This document shows, piece after piece, positions 16,874-23,564 of a DNA stretch of 42,326 nucleotides. The stretch is from Clostridia bacterium (GTDB lineage Bacteria; Bacillota_A; Clostridia; Oscillospirales; CAG-272): positions 1 to 42,326 of the forward strand of contig JAFVXC010000001.1 in the NCBI GenBank assembly GCA_017501345.1, in the 5' to 3' direction. Position 1 is the stretch's first letter; each line of letters starts with the position of its first letter. The notes under the pieces are model-generated. The model was not told where the DNA came from. It worked only from the letters and a program-made list of their open reading frames with translations, and searched no databases. Position numbers and translations under genes: made by a program.

Positions 16874-16947
16874 GTGCCTTTAGCTCAGCCGGATAGAGCA
16901 ACTGCCTTCTAAGCAGTAGGTCGGGGGTTCGAGTCCCTCAAGGCACG
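16874..16947 (+). tRNA. tRNA-Arg (TCT)
   Basis: Acceptor GTGCCTT/AAGGCAC, D-arm AGCTCAGCCGGATAGAGC, anticodon arm CTGC-CTTCTAA-GCAG with anticodon TCT, T-arm GGGGGTTCGAGTCCC. CCA is not encoded. Its 3' end is repeated downstream. Confidence 0.95.
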
Positions 16948-17264
16948 TCAAAAAAGGAGACGCACCTGCGTCTCTTTTTTTGACGCGTTTTGAAGATCGA
17001 GAGGCTCCGTGCAAGATTCAAGCAAAGAGAATGAATTTCACAAAAATAATGCCGAAGCTTGCCGCCTGAACGCGACGCGTTCAGGTATGGGTTCTGAGTC
17101 CCTCAAGGCACGTCAAAAAAGGAGACGCACTCGCGTCTCCTTTTTTGATCCTTTGGGGAGACGAGAACCCCCTGCAAGCTTCAAGCACGCAAAGAACTTA
17201 TCAAAATAATCCCGAAGCTTGCCGCGAGCGCATGCGCTCGTACTTCGAGCTCCCTCAAGGCACG
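16931..17264 (+). repeat. Tandem repeats carrying the 3' end of tRNA-Arg
   Basis: TCCCTCAAGGCACG, the 3' end of the tRNA, occurs at 16934-16947 (in the gene), 17099-17112 and 17251-17264, spaced 165 and 152 bases. Between copies are related blocks: a GGAGACGC/GCGTCTC hairpin with T run (16955-16982; 17122-17146), then TGCAAG-TTCAAGCA, CAAAATAAT-CCGAAGCTTGCCGC, and a hairpin whose sequence differs per unit (CTGAACGC-GA-CGCGTTCAG versus GAGCGC-AT-GCGCTC). The architecture resembles the tandem repeats behind tyrT of E. coli. Confidence 0.85.
16955..16982 (+). terminator. Terminator after tRNA-Arg
   Basis: GAGACGC-ACCT-GCGTCTC followed by seven T, embedded in a larger palindrome CGTCAAAAAA/TTTTTTGACG. 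Duplicated at 17122-17146. Confidence 0.88.
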
Positions 17265-17339
17265 TTTTCACACTTACTATTCTCTCCTTCTGCGTTCCGG
17301 CATAGGTCAATACGAATCAAATACTTTTATACACGCCTG

Positions 17340-17368
17340 TTGACAGCACCGTGAAAAGATGCTATAAT
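17340..17368 (+). promoter_or_regulatory. Promoter of citrate synthase copy 2
   Basis: TTGACA (17340-17345), 17 bp, TATAAT (17363-17368), about 88 bases ahead of the ATG. Confidence 0.85.
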
Positions 17369-17455
17369 TATTTTATCATATTTTCTTTTTGAATCAATAT
17401 CGCAAGTAAAGATCCCCAAATACTGTTTTCAGATGCATATTGCAGGAGGAACTCT

Positions 17456-18811
17456 ATGAATTATTCCGAGATCACACCATATATCAGAGAGCTCGCAGCG
17501 CTCTCGGATGCCAGCAACCACATTGTCCCCGATATGTATGCACAGCACGACGTAAAGCGCGGCTTACGTGACATCAACGGAAATGGCGTTGTCGCAGGGC
17601 TTACAGAGGTTTCACACATCAAGGCCAAGGATAGGGATGCAAACGGAAATGAGATCCCATGTGAGGGTCAGCTCTATTACAGAGGCATCAACGTACGTGA
17701 GCTTGTCAAGGGCTTCGTATCCGATAACCGCCCCGGCTTTGAAGAAACTGTATATTTGCTCCTTTTTTCAAAGCTACCTACCAAAGATGAATTGGCTGCA
17801 TTCAGCGAGCAGCTTTCGTCCTATCGCTCCCTCCCCCCATCCTTCGTCCGTGATATGATCCTCAAGGCTCCCGGCAAGGACATGATGAATATTCTGTCAA
17901 GAAGCGTTCTGGCGCTGTATGCCTATGACGAAGACCCGGATAATATATCCACTGCAAACATTCTGCGTCAATGCTTACAGCTCATAGCGGAATTCCCGCT
18001 TCTTGCCGTTTACAGTTACCAATCCTTTCAACATTATCATAACGGGCAAAGCCTATTTATCCACTATCCGAAAAAGGAACTGAATACCGCTGAAAATCTG
18101 CTTTACATACTTCGTGAGGATGGACAATACACACCCCTCGAGGCAAAGCTTCTCGATCTCGCCCTCGTGCTGCACGCAGAGCACGGCGGAGGAAATAACT
18201 CGACCTTTACCACACACGTTGTAACCTCATCAGGAACAGATACCTATTCCGCAATCTCAGCGGCTCTCGGCTCCCTCAAGGGTCCACGCCATGGCGGTGC
18301 AAACATCAAGGTGATGCGAATGTTCGACGATATGAAGGCAAGCATCGACGTAAAGGATAAAAATGCCATCAAGGATTATCTCGTCAGGCTTCTCGATAAG
18401 CAGGCATTTGACAAGGCGGGGCTCATTTACGGTATGGGACATGCTGTGTATTCACTGTCCGACCCGAGGGCAGATATTCTGCGCTATTATGCCGAGCAGC
18501 TGTCTGTGGAAAAAGGACTTCACGATGAATTTGAGCTATATCGGACTGTCGAGAAGATGGCTCCCGAGATCATTGCCGAAAAACGCCGTATATATAAAGG
18601 CGTCAGCGCCAACGTGGACTTCTATTCGGGAATGGTCTATAAGATGCTTGGTCTCCCATACGAATTGTTTACACCGATCTTCGCAATTGCAAGAATCGCA
18701 GGATGGAGTGCACACCGTATGGAGGAAATCCAAAACGCAGGCAAGATTATCCGTCCCGCGTATATCAATGTAAAGGAAGAAACCGAATACGTAGCATTAA
18801 ATGACCGATAA
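17456..18811 (+). CDS. Citrate (Si)-synthase family protein, copy 2
   Basis: 451 residues, same length and no gaps against copy 1 at 1530-2885, about 93% identical. Catalytic HAEHGGGNNST, GPRHGGANIKV and NVDFYSGMVY are unchanged. Differences cluster at about residues 58-80 (KDRDANGNEIPCEG against KEIDAEGNAIPCAG) and at scattered surface-type positions. GGAGG precedes the ATG. Codon choice resembles its GC-richer neighbours, unlike copy 1. With its own consensus promoter it is probably the resident housekeeping enzyme, feeding 2-oxoglutarate/glutamate synthesis. Confidence 0.92.
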   Translation: MNYSEITPYIRELAALSDASNHIVPDMYAQHDVKRGLRDINGNGVVAGLTEVSHIKAKDRDANGNEIPCEGQLYYRGINVRELVKGFVSDNRPGFEETVYLLLFSKLPTKDELAAFSEQLSSYRSLPPSFVRDMILKAPGKDMMNILSRSVLALYAYDEDPDNISTANILRQCLQLIAEFPLLAVYSYQSFQHYHNGQSLFIHYPKKELNTAENLLYILREDGQYTPLEAKLLDLALVLHAEHGGGNNSTFTTHVVTSSGTDTYSAISAALGSLKGPRHGGANIKVMRMFDDMKASIDVKDKNAIKDYLVRLLDKQAFDKAGLIYGMGHAVYSLSDPRADILRYYAEQLSVEKGLHDEFELYRTVEKMAPEIIAEKRRIYKGVSANVDFYSGMVYKMLGLPYELFTPIFAIARIAGWSAHRMEEIQNAGKIIRPAYINVKEETEYVALNDR

Positions 18812-18854
18812 AGTCGTTCAAAAATATGAAAAACCATAAAAAGGAGCTTTCACT

Positions 18855-19307
18855 ATGATCAAAATCACCGACTACCGTGATCTCAAAAAGTATTTTACCG
18901 TCCCCGACGAGGCACTCGCATTCCTCGCGACCGTCACGGAGGACACCGAAAACGGCCGTTATCACTTCGGCGAGGATTGCTTCATCAACGTGATGAATTA
19001 TACCACGAAGGAGGAGCTTGCCGATATGGAGGCGCACGACGTTTACGTCGACGTGCAGTGCCTCTTCACAGGTGAGGAGCGTATTTATTACACCGACAGA
19101 GCTCCCCTTACGGAAACCGTTCCGCTGAACGAAGCGAAGGACGTCCTCTTTTTCGCGTATGAGCCCTCGCCCTACGTCGACTATCTGCCCGGTGAGTGCG
19201 TCGTGCTTTATCCCGACGAGGCACATCTGCCCGGCCGTGCGGTCTCACATTCGATGACTGTCAAAAAGGCTGTTATGAAGCTGAATTTCGAGAAGCTCCG
19301 TAAGTAA
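18855..19307 (+). CDS. YhcH/YjgK/YiaL family protein
   Basis: 150 residues, AGGAG before the ATG. The family's metal-site motifs are present: MEAHDVYVDVQ (about residues 58-68) and YPDEAHLPG (about 120-128), with the ending VKKAVMKL. The E. coli member acts on sialic acid anomers and others are linked to sugar catabolism; single-domain cupin-like beta fold. Neighbours give no specific sugar, so the substrate is open. Possibly co-transcribed with the upstream citrate synthase, because no terminator is visible in the 43-base gap. Confidence 0.88.
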   Translation: MIKITDYRDLKKYFTVPDEALAFLATVTEDTENGRYHFGEDCFINVMNYTTKEELADMEAHDVYVDVQCLFTGEERIYYTDRAPLTETVPLNEAKDVLFFAYEPSPYVDYLPGECVVLYPDEAHLPGRAVSHSMTVKKAVMKLNFEKLRK

Positions 19308-19371
19308 TCGCCAAAGCCGCAGAGGCTATTTCGATCCTTGTCTACATTTCTATCATTTTTTGGAGGCACCT

Positions 19372-20046
19372 ATGAACTTTGAACAATTTGAACTGAACGA
19401 TATGCAGTACCTTGTCCGCTATCCCGATGGATTTGACCCGTCAAAGCGCTACCCCACGATCCTGCTCCTCCACGGCGCGGGCACCCGTGGACGCGACCTT
19501 GAAAAGCTGAAGGGCAACGCCTTCTTTACCTTGACCGAGGAGTATGAGAATTTCCCATTCGTCGTCTTCGCGCCTCAGTGCTCGAAGAATTCGTGGTTCG
19601 ATCACTTTGAAACGCTTCGGAAATTCGTAAAGCAGATCGCCGCCACCCCCTTCGTCGATCCCACCCATCTCTATATGACGGGTTCAAGCATGGGCGGCTA
19701 CGGAACCTGGCAGCTCGCGATGAGTATGCCGAAATACTTCGCGGCGATCGCGCCTGTCTGTGGCGGCGGTATGTATTGGAATGCCGCTCGGCTCGTAAAC
19801 GTCCCCGTTTGGGCGTTCCACGGTGCACTCGATAAGACCGTCCGTCTCGAGGAATCCGAGAAAATGGTCAACGCCGTCAACAAGAAAAACGGCAACGCGC
19901 GCCTGACGGTCTATCCTGACGTCGGACACCACGCGTGGACACCCACCTACTCGAACCCCGAGCTTTTCGAGTGGTTCCTCTCGCACAAAAATGAAAACGC
20001 AAAGGAGCTCGTAAACGAATACACCGACGCAAAGCTGTTCGGTTGA
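19372..20046 (+). CDS. Alpha/beta-hydrolase of the prolyl-oligopeptidase/esterase type
   Basis: 224 residues from ATG 19372 (GGAGG at 19362-19366; a TTG 12 bases upstream is less likely). Visible catalytic elements: oxyanion-loop LLLHGAGTRG (about residue 27), nucleophile elbow GSSMGGYG (Ser about 105), Asp in HGALDKTV (about 153) and His in DVGHHAW (about 186). No signal peptide, so cytoplasmic. Similar small esterases remove acyl groups from sugars or peptides; the substrate is not inferable. Confidence 0.85.
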   Translation: MNFEQFELNDMQYLVRYPDGFDPSKRYPTILLLHGAGTRGRDLEKLKGNAFFTLTEEYENFPFVVFAPQCSKNSWFDHFETLRKFVKQIAATPFVDPTHLYMTGSSMGGYGTWQLAMSMPKYFAAIAPVCGGGMYWNAARLVNVPVWAFHGALDKTVRLEESEKMVNAVNKKNGNARLTVYPDVGHHAWTPTYSNPELFEWFLSHKNENAKELVNEYTDAKLFG

Positions 20047-20067
20047 TCGGATACAAGGCAGGAGCAA

Positions 20068-20610
20068 ATGAAAGACAGACTGCTTCCCGACTATATGTTC
20101 GCGTCGTACAGAGAGATCACGCCTGCATTTCTGAAAAGCATCGGCGTTTCCTCCCTGCTGATCGACATCGACAACACCCTCGCGCCTTATGAAATGCGTG
20201 ATCCCGACGACGAGATCCGCGCGTGGTTCTCGTCACTTGCGGAAAACGGCATCCGCGCGGCACTCGTTTCGAATAATCACGCTCCGCGCGTCGAAAAATT
20301 CAACGAATCACTCGGTCTCCCCGCCTTCTACGACAGTGGCAAGCCCGGCAAAAAAAGGCTCGCCGAGGCACTGCACGCAGTCGGTGGAACGGTCGGAACC
20401 ACGGCGGTGATCGGCGATCAGCTCCTCACCGACGCAGCGTTCGGCAAATCGAACGGAATGCGTGCGATCATCGTGCCGCCGATCTACGACAAAAGGAATC
20501 TCTTTTTCCGCACGAAGCGGCTTCTCGAGATCCCCGTGATCCGAAAATACAACAAGCTCCACGGGACGAGCTTCAGCACCTTCCGCCTGCCACCGAAGCG
20601 GAAGTGGTAA
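20068..20610 (+). CDS. YqeG-family HAD phosphatase
   Basis: 180 residues. HAD motif I LLIDIDNTLAPY (nucleophile and acid Asp about residues 33-35), motif II LVSNN (about 70), motif III Lys in SGKPGKKR, and GDQLLTD (about 116-122) match YqeG/GEP4 type IIIA phosphatases. Its plant and yeast relatives dephosphorylate phosphatidylglycerol phosphate; the bacterial role is less settled. It follows the esterase by 21 bases with GGAG in the gap, suggesting one operon. Confidence 0.9.
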   Translation: MKDRLLPDYMFASYREITPAFLKSIGVSSLLIDIDNTLAPYEMRDPDDEIRAWFSSLAENGIRAALVSNNHAPRVEKFNESLGLPAFYDSGKPGKKRLAEALHAVGGTVGTTAVIGDQLLTDAAFGKSNGMRAIIVPPIYDKRNLFFRTKRLLEIPVIRKYNKLHGTSFSTFRLPPKRKW

Positions 20611-20716
20611 TTTCGAGGCGCTGCCTCGAGTCCCGCATAGAAGCTTCCTATACGAAGCCTCTGAGAGCTTCAGGAGCTTCTCCTGAAAAAGCTTACCCAT
20701 ACGAAAGGCAACCAAT

Positions 20717-21583
20717 ATGAAAGAAACAGCACTTTTCGGCCCGGGCGGAAACAGCGAGTCGTTTTACAACAGCGGGCACAAGGCAACCATAGAGGCCCCC
20801 GCGTGGCTCGCCTCGATCGGGCTCGGCGCATATGAATATCAGGCAGGAAACGGTCTCACCGCAGGTGCCGCCACCCTCCGCGCGATCGGCGAGGAGGCAA
20901 GAAAGCACGGCATTGCAATGTCCCTTCATACGCCATATTTCATTTCCCTCGCCTCCCCCGAGGAGGAGAAGCGCAAAAAAAGCGTCGACTATATCCTCCG
21001 CTCGCTTGACGCGGCGGCGGCGCTGAATGCTGATACGATCGTCATCCACTGCGGCGGCGTTGCGAAAATGACACGCGACGAGGGAATGGCACATTCAAAG
21101 GAAACACTCTCTCTGCTTCTCGCAGAGCTTTCCGAGGAGCTTCCTATCCGCCTCGGGCTTGAGACGATGGGCAAGATCAATCAGCTCGGCACGGTCGAGG
21201 AGGTCATCGAGCTCTGCCGTCTCGACCCGCGCCTCTATCCCGTCGTCGACTGGGGACATCTCAACGCGCGAAATCTCGGCAGCTTTTTCCCCGATACAGA
21301 CAGCTACCGCCGCGTATTCGACACGATCGGAAGCGCCCTCGGCGACAAGTATGCACAGACTCTCCACTGCCACTTCTCGAAGATCGAATTCGGGAAGAGC
21401 GGCGAAAAGAAGCATCTGACCTTCGCAGACACCGAATTCGGTCCCGACTTCTCCCCCCTCGCCGAGGCGATCGCGCGAGAGGGTCTCGCCCCGCGCATCA
21501 TTTGCGAATCGGCGGGAACGATGGCGGAGGACGCCCTTGCGATGCAGGAAATGTACCGCTCCGCAAGGAACGCCTTGTCGTAA
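20717..21583 (+). CDS. Endonuclease IV-like TIM-barrel protein
   Basis: 288 residues with AP-endonuclease-2 type motifs: SLHTPYFISL (about residue 74), IVIHCGG (about 111), LGLETMGKINQLGT (about 147), VDWGHLNAR (about 177) and ICESAGTM near the C-terminus, giving His, Glu and Asp metal ligands. Endonuclease IV cuts abasic sites in DNA repair. The protein is a little divergent from canonical Nfo at the start (FGPGGNSESFYN) so a sugar isomerase-like role cannot be fully excluded. The gap before it (20611-20716) has two hairpins, TCGAGGC/GCCTCGA and TTCAGGA/TCCTGAA. Confidence 0.75.
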   Translation: MKETALFGPGGNSESFYNSGHKATIEAPAWLASIGLGAYEYQAGNGLTAGAATLRAIGEEARKHGIAMSLHTPYFISLASPEEEKRKKSVDYILRSLDAAAALNADTIVIHCGGVAKMTRDEGMAHSKETLSLLLAELSEELPIRLGLETMGKINQLGTVEEVIELCRLDPRLYPVVDWGHLNARNLGSFFPDTDSYRRVFDTIGSALGDKYAQTLHCHFSKIEFGKSGEKKHLTFADTEFGPDFSPLAEAIAREGLAPRIICESAGTMAEDALAMQEMYRSARNALS

Positions 21584-21630
21584 ACCGAAAAACGTCCCAT
21601 AAAATAAACCACAACCGAAAGGAACACGAT

Positions 21631-22704
21631 ATGTCTCACCTTACAAAGCTCCAAAGTGCGCTGAAAGAAAAAAACGCCGACGCCGTGATCGTCTCCTCCG
21701 AGATCAATCAGCGATATCTTACCTCCTTTGCCTACACCGACGGCTACGTGCTCGTCACGCAGGAGAAGGGCTATCTCATTACCGATTTCCGCTATATCGA
21801 GGCAGCGCAGCAGGAATGTGCGGAGGGCTTTGACATCCTGATGCCGAAGGGCGTTATGATCCTCGCAATGCGCGAGATCGTAGGAGATAATAAGACCGTT
21901 CTCTTTGAGGAGGCTACCCTTCCCGTTTCCGACAAGGAAAGGATCGAAAGGATATTTGACACCTGCACGCTCACGTCGGGGGGCTCGGAGGTTCTCGACG
22001 GGCTTCGCCTCTACAAGGACGCCGAGGAGATCGAGAAGATGAAGAAGGCGCAGGCGATCACCGACGCAGGCTTCCGTCATATGCTCGACGTGCTCACGCC
22101 CGATATGACCGAGCTTGAGGCGGCTCTTGAGCTTGAATTCTTTATGAGGAAAATGGGTAGCGAGGGCACGGCGTTCGAAACGATCGCAGTTTCGGGCTCC
22201 GCCTCCTCCCTCCCCCACGGTGTACCGCGGAACAAGAAGCTTGAGAAGGGCTTCTTCACGATGGATTTCGGCGCGCGCATCGACGGCTACTGCTCGGATA
22301 TGACGCGTACCGTCGTGCTCGGCAAGGCGGATGACGAGATGAAGCGCCTCTACAACACCGTTCTCACGGCACAGACGACCGCACTTGACGCCCTGAAGGT
22401 CGGGATGCGTTGCCGCGATGCCGACAAGATCGCGCGCGATATCATCTACGGTGCAGGCTACGAGGGGTGCTTCGGGCACTCGCTCGGTCACGGTGTCGGG
22501 CTTTATATCCACGAAGCTCCCCGCCTCTCCTTTGCATCCCCCGAGAACGTCCTTCTTTCCCCCGGACACGTTGTAACGGTCGAGCCCGGCATCTACATTG
22601 CGGGCAAATACGGCTGCCGCATCGAGGATATGGTCGCGGTGCTGGAGGACGGCACGATCTACGACTTTACGCAGAGCCCGAAGGAAATGATCGAATTGTT
22701 TTAA
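21631..22704 (+). CDS. M24-family aminopeptidase (Xaa-Pro peptidase type)
   Basis: 357 residues from ATG 21631 (AAAGGAA upstream). N-terminal creatinase-like domain (1-125) and a pita-bread catalytic domain with the two-metal ligands: Asp in MDFGARIDG and CSDMTRT, His in GHGVGLYIHEAP, Glu in VEPGIYI and RIEDMV. Such enzymes cleave residues ahead of proline in peptides. No signal peptide, so cytoplasmic. In many Firmicutes this gene sits near efp; no efp follows here before the repeats at 22709. Confidence 0.92.
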   Translation: MSHLTKLQSALKEKNADAVIVSSEINQRYLTSFAYTDGYVLVTQEKGYLITDFRYIEAAQQECAEGFDILMPKGVMILAMREIVGDNKTVLFEEATLPVSDKERIERIFDTCTLTSGGSEVLDGLRLYKDAEEIEKMKKAQAITDAGFRHMLDVLTPDMTELEAALELEFFMRKMGSEGTAFETIAVSGSASSLPHGVPRNKKLEKGFFTMDFGARIDGYCSDMTRTVVLGKADDEMKRLYNTVLTAQTTALDALKVGMRCRDADKIARDIIYGAGYEGCFGHSLGHGVGLYIHEAPRLSFASPENVLLSPGHVVTVEPGIYIAGKYGCRIEDMVAVLEDGTIYDFTQSPKEMIELF

Positions 22705-22708
22705 TCGC

Positions 22709-22869
22709 GGCGCGGAAGCCCGCGCAGGCGAAGCTCGCGCTTTCCAAGCCGAAGCTCGTAATTGGTCACCCGATGATGAGGGCTACTGCGGCAAACGCAG
22801 TTTAAGGCGCGGAAGCCCGCGCAGGCGAAGCTCGCGCATTCCAAGCCAAAGCTCGTAATTGATCACCCG
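22709..22869 (+). repeat. Two 64-bp direct repeats behind the peptidase gene
   Basis: Copies at 22709-22772 and 22806-22869 share GGCGCGGAAGCCCGCGCAGG and continue CGAAGCTCGCGC-TTCCAAGCC-AAGCTCGTAATTG-TCACCCG with three substitutions. Each contains GCGAAGCTCGC. The spacer holds ACTGCGGCAAACGCAGT, an imperfect hairpin. No ORF is convincing. Confidence 0.75.
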
Positions 22870-22924
22870 GCAATGTGACGAACAAGAAAAATCAAATTTC
22901 CTTCAACTTTTTTCGAAAAACCCC

Positions 22925-22953
22925 TTGCAATTCGGAAAAGATTGTGATATAAT
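22925..22953 (+). promoter_or_regulatory. Promoter of rpsT
   Basis: TTGCAA (22925-22930), 17 bp, TATAAT (22948-22953), extended -10 TGA. Confidence 0.85.
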
Positions 22954-22960
22954 ATGCGAA

Positions 22961-23107
22961 TGTATGGACGTGTTCATTTCGCACCCTCTCAGGCGTTTGG
23001 AAACGGAAACCATCCGAAGAGAGAAGCATCTCAAGGCCTCTTTCGCGGTCGGATGAACCCATACAACGGAACATCCGATCAAAAATACAGGCGAGATGCC
23101 GAAAAAC
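22961..23107 (+). promoter_or_regulatory. Structured rpsT leader with alternative pairings
   Basis: The roughly 160-nt leader can close as TGTATGG/CCATACA and GTTCAT/ATGAAC (22961-23065). TCGGATG at 23049-23055 can pair with CATCCGA at 23011-23017 or with a second CATCCGA at 23072-23078 nearer the ribosome site, which exclude each other. Ribosomal protein genes are often autoregulated through such leaders; this is an inference from sequence. Confidence 0.5.
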
Positions 23108-23123
23108 AAGGAGGTGAAACCCA

Positions 23124-23384
23124 ATGCCGAATATCAAGAGTGCAAAGAAGCGCGTTCTCGTTACCGAAGTTAAGACTCTTCAGAACAAGATGAAGCGTTC
23201 CGAAATGAAGACTGCAATCAAGAAGTTCGAGGCTGCTGTTGCCGCAGGCGACAAGGAGGCGGCTTCCGCTCACTTCAATGCTGTTGTCAGAAAGCTCGAC
23301 AGAGCTGCTGCACGTGGTCTGATCCACAAGAATTGTGCCGCTCACAAGAAGAGCCAGTTCGCAAAGGCTCTCCAGAATATGTAA
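23124..23384 (+). CDS. rpsT: 30S ribosomal protein S20
   Basis: 86 residues, Lys/Ala-rich helical protein with the S20 signature: MPNIKSAKKRV start, RSEMKTAIKKFEAAV, and the ending RGLIHKNCAAHKKSQFAKAL. It binds 16S rRNA early in small-subunit assembly. AAGGAGGTG precedes the ATG. The gene is monocistronic, with its own promoter, long leader and terminator, as usual in Firmicutes. Confidence 0.97.
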   Translation: MPNIKSAKKRVLVTEVKTLQNKMKRSEMKTAIKKFEAAVAAGDKEAASAHFNAVVRKLDRAAARGLIHKNCAAHKKSQFAKALQNM

Positions 23385-23413
23385 TCCATATTCTACGTAG
23401 CTGATATAAAAAT

Positions 23414-23449
23414 GCACAGACGGCTTAACCCACCGTTTGTGCGTTTTTT
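23414..23449 (+). terminator. Terminator of rpsT
   Basis: GCACAGACGG pairs with CCGTTTGTGC (one G-U), followed by GTTTTTTAT. Confidence 0.88.
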
Positions 23450-23489
23450 ATATGATGAAAAGTCACCCACATAAAGTCAAAAACACCTC

Positions 23490-23518
23490 TTGACACTGCC
23501 ACTTCCGTGCGGTATACT
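23490..23518 (+). promoter_or_regulatory. Promoter of the rhamnosidase-like gene
   Basis: TTGACA (23490-23495), 17 bp, TATACT (23513-23518), 47 bases ahead of the ATG. Confidence 0.8.
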
Positions 23519-23564
23519 GTTCTTATCTCTTGAATCTTTCTATGTTCACAAAACGGAGGAAACG

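Noticed and set aside
17009..17354. Short ORFs in the tRNA-Arg tandem repeats (66 and 69 codons)
   Set aside because: No ribosome sites, and the frames run through tRNA 3' ends and terminators. A small repeat-encoded peptide is possible in analogy with tyrT but not supported.
21304..22569. 421-codon minus-strand ORF opposite the M24 aminopeptidase
   Set aside because: Antisense shadow of a gene with complete metal-ligand motifs; no start signals of its own.
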